Assembly (NCBI GenBank): GCA_028284445.1 | Contig: JANQRS010000023.1 | Span: 62,001 to 126,000, forward strand | DNA: 64,000 bases | From: Calditrichia bacterium | Lineage (GTDB): Bacteria; Calditrichota; Calditrichia; RBG-13-44-9; J075 | Direction: 5' to 3' | In this document: piece after piece, positions 8,721-17,420 of the stretch | Layout: every line of letters starts with the position of its first letter | Position numbering within the stretch: position 1 is the stretch's first letter | The notes under the pieces: generated by a model | The model's database searches: none | Told to the model about the DNA's origin: nothing | What the model saw: the letters and a program-made list of their open reading frames with translations, nothing else | Position numbers and translations under genes: made by a program

Positions 8721-10229
8721 ATGAGTAAATCGCCCATTCTTATCATCGACGGTAATCAATCCCGCCGCAGCCGGCTCAGAGAGCTTCTGGAAGGACTTGA
8801 TCATACCGTTCTCGAAGCAACAAGCCTGCAACAATTGGGTAAAAACATTAATCATCATCAAATGGTGCCACTCATTGTCCACGGTACTCTGCTCGATGAA
8901 GCCGGCAAAGCACTGATTGACCAATTGCGCCAGCAGCATTCAACAATGTCTGTCATCGTCGTCAGTCCCCGCAAGGCAACCCGATCCTGGGAACCCGCTA
9001 TCGGCAAAATCATTGATGGCTGGGTACCTGAGTCTCCAACAGCAACGGAGCTGTCCTTGGTTTTGAACCAGTTGATGCGCTTAAGCCAGTTCAAGGAGCA
9101 AACTTTCTATCAAAAACAGAAAGCAACCCAGGGGCAACAATTCTACGACAGCCTTTTGAACAGCTCGTCGGAAGCGATTGTGGTCATCAATCAGGATTTC
9201 GAGATCCAATACGCCAATCGGCGTTTTGGTGAATTTACCGGGAAGAAGCCGGAGGATATTCTTGGTAAGCACTTGCACGAATATCTCGAGGATGGCTTCA
9301 AGCTGCTAAATCATATCTATCAGCAGTTAACAATTGGGAAGGTGCCCGGCAGCTATCGTGTGAACATCAAATCGAATCAAAATCGCATTTTTGATGTCAA
9401 TTTGCGAGCCGACTTTAGGACTACCTCACGCGGCTATATCGAAGGCCTGATTGTGACCATGGAGAATCGCACCTTACAGGAAGAGGCCTGCCGCCAATTA
9501 CTGCGTAAAGAACGCATCGACCTGATTCAAAAATTGGCGAATGCCTTTGCGCATGAGATTCAAAATCCAACCCATATTTTGTCGGGCAGAATTCAGTTGC
9601 TTCATAAAGAGCTGGAAGATGAGCGACACTCACATTCATTTGAAGTGATCAACCGGCAAATCAGTCGCATATCAAGCCTCGTATCGAAGATGCAAAAGTT
9701 CAACTATAATCGTGAAGATACCATTCCGGAAGTTTTTGCCCTGATTGAATTCCTGGAAGACTATCTGGTTGCGTTTGAAAAGAAAAACGCGGTTGAATTT
9801 CAACTTCAATATCAACCGAAGGAAAAACATATATTAATTCAAGCAAACCGGTTTTTCCTCGAAGATGCATTTGAGTATCTCTTTCAGATTATTGCCAATT
9901 TGGTACAGGTGCAGCCGATATCTATTCATTGTCACTTGATCAGGTCGCATTCAGCCCAGGCAAGTTTGGAGGTCCAGGTTGATCTTGGTGACATTGATAT
10001 ACAGGAAAATATTTTCGAGCCATTCGAGAACCTTATTTCAAACGACAGTTTTTCAATGCTTGATCTGGCTCTCATACATGCAATACTTTCCAATTATGAT
10101 GGAAAAATCTTTATCGATACCCATGCCGCTGGCAGAAAACTATTGAAGATTCATTTCCTGGTTGCTGGCATGAAAAACATAGACCAGGGAACGCTCAACA
10201 ATATGATTTCAGAAGAAGAGCAGAAATAG
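8721..10229 (+). CDS. PAS-containing histidine-kinase-like protein with degenerate receiver and ATPase domains
   Basis: From the ATG at 8721 (502 residues) the order is: a receiver-like domain (about 5-120) in which the phosphoacceptor region reads PLIVHGTLL with no aspartate; a PAS domain (about 150-270); a HisKA dimerisation helix with an intact H-box (AFAHEIQNPTHIL); and a C-terminal HATPase-like region. In the last, the N-box is EDAFEYLFQIIANL without the key Asn pair, the D-box reads VDLGDIDI instead of DNGxG, and the GTGLGL loop is FSMLDLAL. ATP binding looks lost. A TTG at 8691 gives a longer frame but no better N-terminus. The NtrC-type gene follows 60 bases later; this protein is likely its partner, perhaps as a pseudokinase, phosphatase or phosphotransferase. 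Confidence 0.82.
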   Translation: MSKSPILIIDGNQSRRSRLRELLEGLDHTVLEATSLQQLGKNINHHQMVPLIVHGTLLDEAGKALIDQLRQQHSTMSVIVVSPRKATRSWEPAIGKIIDGWVPESPTATELSLVLNQLMRLSQFKEQTFYQKQKATQGQQFYDSLLNSSSEAIVVINQDFEIQYANRRFGEFTGKKPEDILGKHLHEYLEDGFKLLNHIYQQLTIGKVPGSYRVNIKSNQNRIFDVNLRADFRTTSRGYIEGLIVTMENRTLQEEACRQLLRKERIDLIQKLANAFAHEIQNPTHILSGRIQLLHKELEDERHSHSFEVINRQISRISSLVSKMQKFNYNREDTIPEVFALIEFLEDYLVAFEKKNAVEFQLQYQPKEKHILIQANRFFLEDAFEYLFQIIANLVQVQPISIHCHLIRSHSAQASLEVQVDLGDIDIQENIFEPFENLISNDSFSMLDLALIHAILSNYDGKIFIDTHAAGRKLLKIHFLVAGMKNIDQGTLNNMISEEEQK

Positions 10230-10289
10230 GTTATGCAAATGCGGCAAACGCCTGTATCGATGTAGATAGTATTTTGGAGGATTTATTAT

Positions 10290-11669
10290 ATGAAAACCCG
10301 GATTTTGATCGTCGATGACGAAGTCGATGCTCTGGGGCTTATGGACGAGTTATTTAAGCGAAATGGTTACGAGACGTTTATTGCGCATAACGGCCTCGAA
10401 GCCCTCGCCCAAATTCGCGAAATTGAACCGGATATTATGATTTCAGATATGATAATGCCGGAAATGGACGGTATGGAGTTATTGGAAATTGTGCGCAAAA
10501 AATATCCTTCCATTGCTGTTATCATGAATACGGCGCACGGAACAATAGAAACCGCCGTTGAAGCGATGAAGAAAGGAGCGAAGGACTACATTCTTAAACC
10601 AATTCGCCTCGATGAGATTCTCTCCAAGGTAGCAAATTTTGCGCATATGAGTTCGCTAATGCGCGAAAATGACTATCTTCGGGAACAGCTCAACGACAAA
10701 TACAATTTTGATAATATCATTGGCCGTACTCCGAAAATGCTGGAGTTGTTCGAATTGATTAAGGCAATTGCCCCGATCAATTCAACCATTCTCATTCGTG
10801 GCGAAAATGGTACCGGAAAGGAACTGATTGCCAAGGCCATTCACTTCAGCTCCAAGCGCGTCAAAAAACAGTTGGTCGATTTAAACTGTGGGGTGCTGGC
10901 GGAAAATCTTCTGGAAAGCGAATTGTTCGGACACGTCAAAGGCGCGTTCACCGGTGCAATTAAAGATAAAATTGGCAAATTTGAGCTGGCCGATGGTGGT
11001 ACCATTTTCCTGGATGAAATTGGAGAAATATCGCCCAATATCCAGGTAAAGCTCTTACGAGTTTTACAAGAGCGCGAATTTGAACGGCTTGGCGGAACCG
11101 ACAAGATCAAGGTCGACGTTAGAATTATTGCTGCAACCAATAAAGATCTGGAAAAGGCAATAAAAGAGCAGGCGTTCCGGCAAGATCTTTTCTATCGATT
11201 AAATGTTATTCCAATCGAAGTGCCGCCGCTTCGCGATCGCGCAGACGACATTCCTATCCTGGTTGCGCATTTTGTCAAGAAATACAGCCAGGCATTTGAA
11301 AAGAAGATTGTGCAAATTGATGATGACATGATAGACGTTCTACAGGCGCACGATTGGCCCGGCAATATCCGTGAATTGGAAAACGTTATTGAACGGGCAA
11401 TCGTTCTGTCAAAGTCAGACAGATTGTCAGTCGAGGATCTGCCGCAGAATATAGTCTACTCCAATATGATAGCCGTGCCTGAGTTGCAGGCGGAGGAAGA
11501 CAGCTCCCTGACCAATCAGGTCGATATTTTTGAAAAGACGCTGATTACCAGGGCCCTCAAGGAATGTAACAACAACCGGGTACGGGCAGCAAAGAAGCTG
11601 GGAATACATCGCAGCACCTTCATGTCGAAGCTCAAAAAGCATCAAATAGGTGGAGACAATAAAAGCTGA
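10290..11669 (+). CDS. NtrC-family sigma-54-dependent response regulator
   Basis: This 459-residue regulator has a complete receiver (DDE near residue 9, phosphoacceptor Asp53 in ISDMIMPEMDG, Lys near 103 in YILKP), a sigma-54 AAA+ domain (Walker A GENGTGKE, the GAFTGA sigma-54-contact loop, Walker B GGTIFLDEIGE, and RDDLFYRLNV-type sensor region) and a C-terminal Fis-type helix-turn-helix (RVRAAKKLGIHRSTFMSKL). It should activate sigma-54 promoters when phosphorylated. A strong TTGGAGGA ribosome site precedes the ATG. It sits downstream of the decayed kinase-like gene, so its phosphodonor is uncertain. I found no clear GG-N10-GC promoter in this window. Confidence 0.95.
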   Translation: MKTRILIVDDEVDALGLMDELFKRNGYETFIAHNGLEALAQIREIEPDIMISDMIMPEMDGMELLEIVRKKYPSIAVIMNTAHGTIETAVEAMKKGAKDYILKPIRLDEILSKVANFAHMSSLMRENDYLREQLNDKYNFDNIIGRTPKMLELFELIKAIAPINSTILIRGENGTGKELIAKAIHFSSKRVKKQLVDLNCGVLAENLLESELFGHVKGAFTGAIKDKIGKFELADGGTIFLDEIGEISPNIQVKLLRVLQEREFERLGGTDKIKVDVRIIAATNKDLEKAIKEQAFRQDLFYRLNVIPIEVPPLRDRADDIPILVAHFVKKYSQAFEKKIVQIDDDMIDVLQAHDWPGNIRELENVIERAIVLSKSDRLSVEDLPQNIVYSNMIAVPELQAEEDSSLTNQVDIFEKTLITRALKECNNNRVRAAKKLGIHRSTFMSKLKKHQIGGDNKS

Positions 11670-11677
11670 GATTTCGC

Positions 11678-11707
11678 TTGACTTTATTTTCAAGTCAACC
11701 TTATATT
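11678..11707 (+). promoter_or_regulatory. Sigma-70-type promoter of tRNA-Asp
   Basis: TTGACT (11678-11683), an 18-base spacer and TATATT (11702-11707) stand 22 bases upstream of the tRNA. The -35 is part of an inverted repeat (TTGACTT and AAGTCAA, 7-base loop) that may also serve as a weak end signal for the regulator gene. Confidence 0.75.
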
Positions 11708-11729
11708 GGCGCTCCACTTTACGGAATCA

Positions 11730-11804
11730 GGGATCGTAGTTCAGTTTGGTTAGAACGCCGGCCTGTCACGCCGGAGGTCGCGAGTTCGAGTCTCGTCGGT
11801 CCCG
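11730..11804 (+). tRNA. tRNA-Asp (GTC)
   Basis: The acceptor stem GGGATCG pairs with CGGTCCC (one G-T pair), with discriminator G at 11804. The D arm contains AGTTTGGTTAGA, the anticodon stem is CCGGC/GCCGG with loop CTGTCAC, giving anticodon GTC, and the T loop is TTCGAGT. The CCA end is not encoded (CAA follows). A promoter and an intrinsic terminator make this a single-gene transcription unit. Confidence 0.97.
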
Positions 11805-11813
11805 CAAGATTTA

Positions 11814-11838
11814 GGGGAGCTTAATGCTCCCCTTTTTT
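11814..11838 (+). terminator. Intrinsic terminator after tRNA-Asp
   Basis: GGGGAGC (11814-11820) and GCTCCCC (11826-11832) form a seven-pair stem with a TTAAT loop, followed directly by six T's. It starts ten bases after the tRNA. Confidence 0.92.
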
Positions 11839-12146
11839 GTTTATTTACTTCATTTTACAAAACTCCTCATTTTTTCTCCTACAAAACCGCTCAAAACCCG
11901 ATAATTCCTGGCAAATGTGACAATATTTATAGAAATTTTGACAGGAGTGATCGACTGGCTTTGTGGATTTTTGTATGTTTCACTCGAGCATTTAAAATTT
12001 CTACTGGTTCTTTGTCACCTATTTGATCTGCTTCACCTGTTGGTTTTTTCGTATCGGGAGATACAAAACAGCCGCTAGACATCACCTGTCAAATATTTCA
12101 TTTTACGGAGAGGATCTTTCTACCATAACGGGACCCCTGCAGAGTA

Positions 12147-12167
12147 GATAGACATGAACTGTCTATC
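12147..12167. promoter_or_regulatory. Perfect inverted repeat, possible operator
   Basis: GATAGACA and TGTCTATC (8 bp each) flank a five-base centre. It stands directly upstream of the GGA-rich stretch and the candidate RNA. Its binding partner is unknown; it could equally be the 5' hairpin of that RNA. Confidence 0.4.
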
Positions 12168-12357
12168 CGGAGGAAAAAAGGAGTTGGAAGGGGGCATTTT
12201 ATGGGAGGGAGGTTGGAGTTAGGAGGGAAATGTTTTCAGGAGATTGGGCTGAGGGAGTATCAACACGTTCGGTGTATCCGAACAACAAAAGGGATTTGAC
12301 CCCGGTTTTGGCTGCTGCGTATTGGCAGCAGGTATAATTTGGGATAAGTCCCTTTTT
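12168..12357 (+). ncRNA. Candidate structured small RNA or leader with GGA-rich 5' part and terminator-like end
   Basis: From 12168 to about 12262 the strand is purine-rich with roughly ten GGA triplets. Then follow hairpin GTTCGG-TGTAT-CCGAAC (12267-12283), a long stem AAAAGGGATTT (12287-12297) with AAGTCCCTTTT (12346-12356; 11 pairs, one wobble), and inside it hairpin CTGCTGC-GTATTG-GCAGCAG (12312-12331). The outer stem ends in a five-T run, as for a transcript end on the plus strand. A 32-codon frame (12201-12299) with GGAAGGGGG ahead of its ATG overlaps the first hairpin and could be a leader peptide. I do not recognise a known RNA family; clear protein-coding alternatives are absent. Confidence 0.4.
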
Positions 12358-12500
12358 GTTTGGCCGGATCAATTTTCTGATCAATAGGATTGACAAACCA
12401 TGATACACTGCAAAAAAGTCCTGCCTCTCAATTATTCAGACCAACCATTGCTTTGCACAAACAAAATACCTATTCTATTTGTTGTGCCCTGCTTATCAAA

Positions 12501-12524
12501 AAAATAGTGAAAAATCACTATTTT
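12501..12524. promoter_or_regulatory. 10-bp perfect inverted repeat upstream of the hybrid regulator gene
   Basis: AAAATAGTGA and TCACTATTTT are separated by AAAA, about 78 bases before the start of the hybrid sensor regulator. It may be an operator, possibly for autoregulation. A terminator is less likely, since the arm tails are A/T-rich on both sides. Confidence 0.45.
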
Positions 12525-12584
12525 GACCAAATATTGTCTCATCAGCACCGGTTTTACTAATTTTTAAAATGATTTAACGGCGAA

Positions 12585-12602
12585 TAAGAAAGTGCTTTCT
12601 TA
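12585..12602. promoter_or_regulatory. Palindrome overlapping the hybrid regulator start codon
   Basis: TAAGAAAG-TG-CTTTCTTA ends on the first base of the ATG at 12602. It occupies the place of a Shine-Dalgarno site, which is missing here, so it could mask initiation as an RNA hairpin or bind a repressor. Confidence 0.4.
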
Positions 12603-15600
12603 TGATAAAGTCCGTGGTCGCTTTTTTCCATTGTTTGAAGCAAAACGCTCCATACTCGGCGCTAAATGAAATACCAAGGCGCTCTGTCTCAAGACGTCCC
12701 GCCCTAACCAAACTCTTCACCTGCCTCTCCCTGCTCTGCTGTCTTGCTTACCCGGATACACCAGACATCTATTTTCAACATATTAACGAAAACAACGGAC
12801 TGGCTTTCAATTTTGTCACTTCCATAGCAGAAGATTCGAGTGGATTTCTTTGGATTGGCACACTCAATGGCCTCGATAGATACGATGGTTATTCTTTCAA
12901 ACACTATCGATATGATGCGTGGGACAGCACTTCCATAGGCAGCAGCCGTATTGCCTCTCTACTCATGGATAGCAAAGAGCGCCTCTGGATTGGCACCAAC
13001 TATAGTGGTCTGGAGCGCTATATCGTCGAAAAAGACAGCTTTGTCCACTATTTTGATCCGAACGGCCAGACCGCGCTTGCAACCAGCAACTTCATTTATA
13101 CAATATATGAAGACCCAAAACACCTTGATTCTGACAGCACAATTTTGCTTCTGGGAAGTCGTGGTGCGTTACTAAGATTCAATGTCGAATCGGGAGCGGT
13201 ATCTGAACTTGCCAGGAAATCAGCTCCCGAAATCCGCAATGAAAACTTCTCCATCCACTCAGTCATTCGAGATCATTCCGGGCGACTATGGATCGCAACT
13301 GCCGGGGGGATATTCTATTCGAATGATGATGGCTTGACCTTCTTACCGGTTTCCTTCGAGGAAGGCAGGTATCTAAACCCTGAAATTGTGGGCAACAGCA
13401 TCATCGAGGATCATGTCAATCGAATCTGGATCGGAACAGATCACGGGGTATTTTACAAAGATCCGGCTCAAATGGAATTCAAACTATATCTGGCTGACAT
13501 AAAAGCACAGCATTTATACGAAGATGAAGATAGTACACTGTGGATTGCCTGCGATACATCAGGGCTGTACAGGGTAGATGTGGAGCGGGGCGATCCCCAA
13601 CATTTTGTCCATAAAGTAGACGATCTTTCCAGCCTCAATACAAACGCATTGCGGTATATCTACAAGGACCGCTCCGGGGTTATGTGGATAGGCAGCAAAG
13701 ATAATGGCCTTAACAGATTCAGCAGTAAAACGAATAAATTTTATCACCTGAACAAGAAGAATCGACTGGAAGGTGCAGCACCACTTTGTGGCGTATACAC
13801 AGGCGAAGGCGATATTTGGCTCGGAACGCTTGGAAAAGGATTGTTTCATTTCAATCCGGTGACAATTGAGATTGAAAGAATTCAATCGCCAGCACTGCTT
13901 AACGATCTAATTGTCGTTTCGATAGATATTGAACGCGAGGGCGATAATTATCATCTCTTGCTCGGGACACAGAAGGGCTTGGTAAGGTTCAGTCCCCATC
14001 TACAATCAGCCGAACTAATTTTGAGTAAGGAAACGCTCCAACCGGTCGAACCGGATGAATACATCCTGAATATATTCAACTACGGCAGCGAAGAATCAGA
14101 GCTCTGGTTAGGCACATCGAGAATCGGATTAATCAAATTTTCAAAGACGACCGGTGAGACTCGCGAATACCGGGCCCCGGTTATATACCCTGACGGGCAA
14201 CCCCAAAATATACTGGTAACCAACTTCTGCAGCGATCGCCGAGGCCGGCTATGGATAGCCAGCAGAAACGGGCTATTCTACATGGAACCTGGTTCAGATA
14301 GAGTACGGCGTTTCGTATCTGCAAATGAAAGGACTATAGATAATAGGAACGAGCTATGGTCAATAAGAGAAGACACAGCAGGCAATCTGCTGGTTGGAAC
14401 CGGCAGCGGCCTTATTGTAATTGATGCAGAGAACAATATTACGGAGACCTATTCAATAGCGAATGGACTGGTGAGTGAACAGGTTTATAATATTCATATA
14501 GATGCGGACGAAAAATTGTGGCTCGGCACCGGTAATGGTATCGCGATAATTGATCGGCAAGGAAACGAAATTTCAACATTGACCCGGCGAGATGGCCTGC
14601 CAATGACCTTAACGAGCGGCACATTTTCGGGCCGGGATGGCACGCTCTACTACACCAGCCGGGAAGGCCTAACCTGGTTTCATCCGAAAGACATTAAGAA
14701 ACGAGCATACCAGCCGCCAATTGTTATATCCGAGTTTCTATTGCATAATCAGCCGGTCCCCATTTCCGCAAGCAATTCTGCAGATGCCATTCTCCGTAAG
14801 CCCATTCACCTGACTGATCGGATCACCCTCGATCATGATGAGAATTATCTCGGCTTTACCGTCTCAGCACTCGATTTTGCTGCCCCCAGTAAAAATCGCT
14901 ATCGTTACAAGTTGATTGGCCGCGACGATGAATGGCAGGATATTGGCGAGCGCCATTATATTGAATTGAATAAGCTTGACCACGGAGACTATACCCTTGT
15001 GGTCGAGGGAACCAATAACGACGGTATTTGGAATCCCAAAGCACGTAAACTGGATATTGAGATTCTTCCTCCCCCATATAAGTCCAAATCTGCTTACCTC
15101 TTCTATATTCTCGCCACCGCGCTTATTGCCTGGGCCAGCTTTCGCGCCTGGCGAAGGCGTAGCAGATTGCGCAAGGAAATTGCCAACGAGAAAAGGCTCA
15201 TGGAAAAAGAAGCGGAGATGAATGAACTGAAATCACAGTTCTTCACAAACGTATCCCATGACTTCCGTACGCCCCTGACCCTGATTTCAGCGCCGGTCGA
15301 GAAATTGCTGAGAAAGCATAAAGATCCGGATACTTTGAAAGACCTCCGACGCATTAAAGACAGCGCCGAGCGCCTGGAATCACTAATAGATGCTTTAATG
15401 CATATCGATAAGCTGGAAAAGGGCAATGTACCGTTGAAAACGCGCCGGCTCAATATTGTTGACCTAGTGATGAACACCACCTTCTATATGGAAGACGCTG
15501 CTGGCCGCAAGCAGCAGACTATTTCATGCCGTAGCGAGAAACCGGACATTGCGGTCTATATTGATCGTGCAAAAGTTGAACGAATATTGGTTAACCTGAT

Positions 15601-16909
15601 TGGCAATGCCTGCAAGTATACCCCAAATGGCGGTGAGATTACGGTAACAATCAGTAATCAATCTCCCTCAACCAAGAAGAATGGTAAAATAACCACCGGC
15701 GATCTTGAATTTATCAATATTGCCGTCAAAGATAATGGCCCGGGCCTGACTCCCGAGGAAGCCGCCAGAATTTTTGACCGTTTCTACCAGGGAAGTAACA
15801 ACAAGGATCAGGTAGAAATTGGCAGTGGTATTGGTCTCTCGCTCGCGCAAGGGTTGGCCGAATTGCATCATGGGAAAATCACCCTCGAAACGGAACCGGG
15901 AAAGGGCTCTGAGTTCACCCTGAGCTTGCCGCTCGGTAAAGCGCATCTAAGTGTAGAAGAAATTCTAGAGGACCCGGAGCCCGATCAAGAGTTTCCAGGT
16001 AAACCATCGACAAACGGACCGGAGGAAGCATTCCAGCTCATACCTAATGGACACACCGCGGAGATTTCCTCAAATGGCAAGGCAGCAAATCCGGACCGGC
16101 CGCTGGTGCTCATCGTCGAAGATTTTGAAGATCTGCGTCATTTTATGCAGGACAATTTCTCTACAGAATTCCAGGTCGATGTTGCTGCTGATGGGCTGGA
16201 GGGCTTGACCAAAGCCCAGGAGACTGTGCCCGATTTGATTATTAGCGATGTAATGATGCCTAAAATGAGCGGCCTGCAAATGTGTCGTGAACTTAAACAA
16301 GATCAAAAAACCAGGCATGTGCCGCTAATCCTACTGACTGCCCGAACAACGAATGACGAAAAATTACAAGGCCTATCGGTTGGCGCGGATGCCTATATCC
16401 CCAAACCGTTTGACTTGCAGGAGCTGCGTGCCCAGGCGGCAAATCTTATTAAGACCCGCCGAGCCATGGTTGAATATATTCGTAAAGACCATCTACTTTT
16501 TCCGGACAATGGCAACATTTCATCACATGAGCAAGAGTTTATGGACAGAGTAGTCGATATCATTATTGGCAATTTATCAAATGGCAACTTCCAGAACAGC
16601 GACCTTGCTGAAGCAGTCGGCTATACACGTCAAAATCTAAGCCTGAAAATCAAGAAATTAACGGGTGTTCCCACCAACGAGTTTATCTCAGAAATCCGCC
16701 TGAAGCGAGCAACCCAGTTATTAAAGAAAAAATCGATGAATATTTCTGAAATCGCCCTCGAAGTCGGCTATAACTCACCGGCCTATTTTGCCAAACGCTT
16801 CCGAGAACGCTACGGTATGTCCCCCCGCGAATACATGAAAAATGGGGAAGCAACTGATCCATCAGACGCGCCGGAACTCAATGATGATCCGGATGATAGT
16901 GATTCATGA
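12602..16909 (+). CDS. Hybrid two-component sensor regulator (Reg_prop, Y_Y_Y, kinase, receiver, AraC-type HTH)
   Basis: This 1435-residue protein joins sensor and regulator in one chain. After a hydrophobic signal segment (about 33-50) comes a series of Reg_prop beta-propeller repeats (recurring W-I-G-T/S and G-L motifs, about 65-690), a Y_Y_Y domain (about 720-820), one membrane segment (FYILATALIAW), HisKA with His886 in NVSHDFRTPL, HATPase with NLIGNACKYT, DNGPGL and GSGIGLSL, a receiver with Asp1216 (IISDVMMPKMSG), and a C-terminal AraC-family HTH (DLAEAVGYTRQNL, IALEVGYNSPAYFAKRF). All catalytic residues are present. Relatives sense glycans in the periplasm and switch on polysaccharide-use loci, but none lies beside it, so ligand and targets are unknown. 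Confidence 0.95.
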   Translation: MIKSVVAFFHCLKQNAPYSALNEIPRRSVSRRPALTKLFTCLSLLCCLAYPDTPDIYFQHINENNGLAFNFVTSIAEDSSGFLWIGTLNGLDRYDGYSFKHYRYDAWDSTSIGSSRIASLLMDSKERLWIGTNYSGLERYIVEKDSFVHYFDPNGQTALATSNFIYTIYEDPKHLDSDSTILLLGSRGALLRFNVESGAVSELARKSAPEIRNENFSIHSVIRDHSGRLWIATAGGIFYSNDDGLTFLPVSFEEGRYLNPEIVGNSIIEDHVNRIWIGTDHGVFYKDPAQMEFKLYLADIKAQHLYEDEDSTLWIACDTSGLYRVDVERGDPQHFVHKVDDLSSLNTNALRYIYKDRSGVMWIGSKDNGLNRFSSKTNKFYHLNKKNRLEGAAPLCGVYTGEGDIWLGTLGKGLFHFNPVTIEIERIQSPALLNDLIVVSIDIEREGDNYHLLLGTQKGLVRFSPHLQSAELILSKETLQPVEPDEYILNIFNYGSEESELWLGTSRIGLIKFSKTTGETREYRAPVIYPDGQPQNILVTNFCSDRRGRLWIASRNGLFYMEPGSDRVRRFVSANERTIDNRNELWSIREDTAGNLLVGTGSGLIVIDAENNITETYSIANGLVSEQVYNIHIDADEKLWLGTGNGIAIIDRQGNEISTLTRRDGLPMTLTSGTFSGRDGTLYYTSREGLTWFHPKDIKKRAYQPPIVISEFLLHNQPVPISASNSADAILRKPIHLTDRITLDHDENYLGFTVSALDFAAPSKNRYRYKLIGRDDEWQDIGERHYIELNKLDHGDYTLVVEGTNNDGIWNPKARKLDIEILPPPYKSKSAYLFYILATALIAWASFRAWRRRSRLRKEIANEKRLMEKEAEMNELKSQFFTNVSHDFRTPLTLISAPVEKLLRKHKDPDTLKDLRRIKDSAERLESLIDALMHIDKLEKGNVPLKTRRLNIVDLVMNTTFYMEDAAGRKQQTISCRSEKPDIAVYIDRAKVERILVNLIGNACKYTPNGGEITVTISNQSPSTKKNGKITTGDLEFINIAVKDNGPGLTPEEAARIFDRFYQGSNNKDQVEIGSGIGLSLAQGLAELHHGKITLETEPGKGSEFTLSLPLGKAHLSVEEILEDPEPDQEFPGKPSTNGPEEAFQLIPNGHTAEISSNGKAANPDRPLVLIVEDFEDLRHFMQDNFSTEFQVDVAADGLEGLTKAQETVPDLIISDVMMPKMSGLQMCRELKQDQKTRHVPLILLTARTTNDEKLQGLSVGADAYIPKPFDLQELRAQAANLIKTRRAMVEYIRKDHLLFPDNGNISSHEQEFMDRVVDIIIGNLSNGNFQNSDLAEAVGYTRQNLSLKIKKLTGVPTNEFISEIRLKRATQLLKKKSMNISEIALEVGYNSPAYFAKRFRERYGMSPREYMKNGEATDPSDAPELNDDPDDSDS

Positions 16910-16941
16910 GCTAGTCGCATATTATCCCCCTCTAATTTTTG

Positions 16942-16993
16942 TTGATTTTTATTTGAAACCTTTATATACTACAGGCGTAGAACTACACATGTA
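16942..16993 (+). promoter_or_regulatory. blaI promoter with two BlaI-type operators
   Basis: TTGATT (16942-16947) and TATACT (16965-16970) have a 17-base spacer. CTAC-AGGC-GTAG (16969-16980) overlaps the -10 end and likely start site, and TACA-CA-TGTA (16984-16993) follows 14 bases centre to centre. The TACA..TGTA core is that of BlaI/MecI operators, so autorepression by BlaI is expected. Confidence 0.72.
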
Positions 16994-17024
16994 ATACTAA
17001 ACCATGTGATGCATGAGGAGTGAT

Positions 17025-17420
17025 ATGTCCAAAGATAAAAGCCTTAGTGACTTGCAGGCAGCAATTATGCGAATTCTCTGGGAATCCGGAGAGGCCACTG
17101 TTAGTGAAGTTCATCAGTCTTTGAGTAGCGACAAGAGCTTGGCAACAACCACTGTGGCAACCATGTTATCTCGCCTGGAAAAGCGCGGCCTTATTCATCA
17201 TCTCACGGAAGGACGTCAATATCTTTATTATCCGCTAGTCTCCGAAGAAGAAGTTCGCACATCAATGGTTGGCGATTTGGTAAAGCGGATCTTCAAGGGA
17301 AATTTCAGCGCCCTGGCCAGCCATTTGCTAAAGGAATCGGATATGTCAGCGCAGGAGCTCGAACAGCTCAAAAAGATGATTGCCGACAAGGAAGAAGAGG
17401 AGGGCAAACAGGATGTTTAA
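17025..17420 (+). CDS. blaI: BlaI/MecI-family transcriptional repressor
   Basis: This 131-residue winged-helix protein shows the Penicillinase_R pattern: LQAAIMRILWESGEATVSEVH, then TTTVATMLSRLEKRGLI as recognition helix, and a dimerising C-terminal helix. The ATG at 17025 is preferred to one at 17013 because GAGGAG lies four bases before it. BlaI dimers bind TACA..TGTA operators, and two such sites lie in its own promoter. The M56 peptidase gene overlaps its end, forming the usual sensor-repressor pair. In this setting the pair probably controls the downstream PDZ, NEW3 and ABC genes rather than a beta-lactamase, since none is present. Confidence 0.93.
   Translation: MSKDKSLSDLQAAIMRILWESGEATVSEVHQSLSSDKSLATTTVATMLSRLEKRGLIHHLTEGRQYLYYPLVSEEEVRTSMVGDLVKRIFKGNFSALASHLLKESDMSAQELEQLKKMIADKEEEEGKQDV

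Noticed and set aside
12199..12408. A 69-codon minus-strand frame in the spacer before the hybrid regulator
   Set aside because: Its product is unlike known families, and the stretch is better explained by paired RNA structure on the plus strand.
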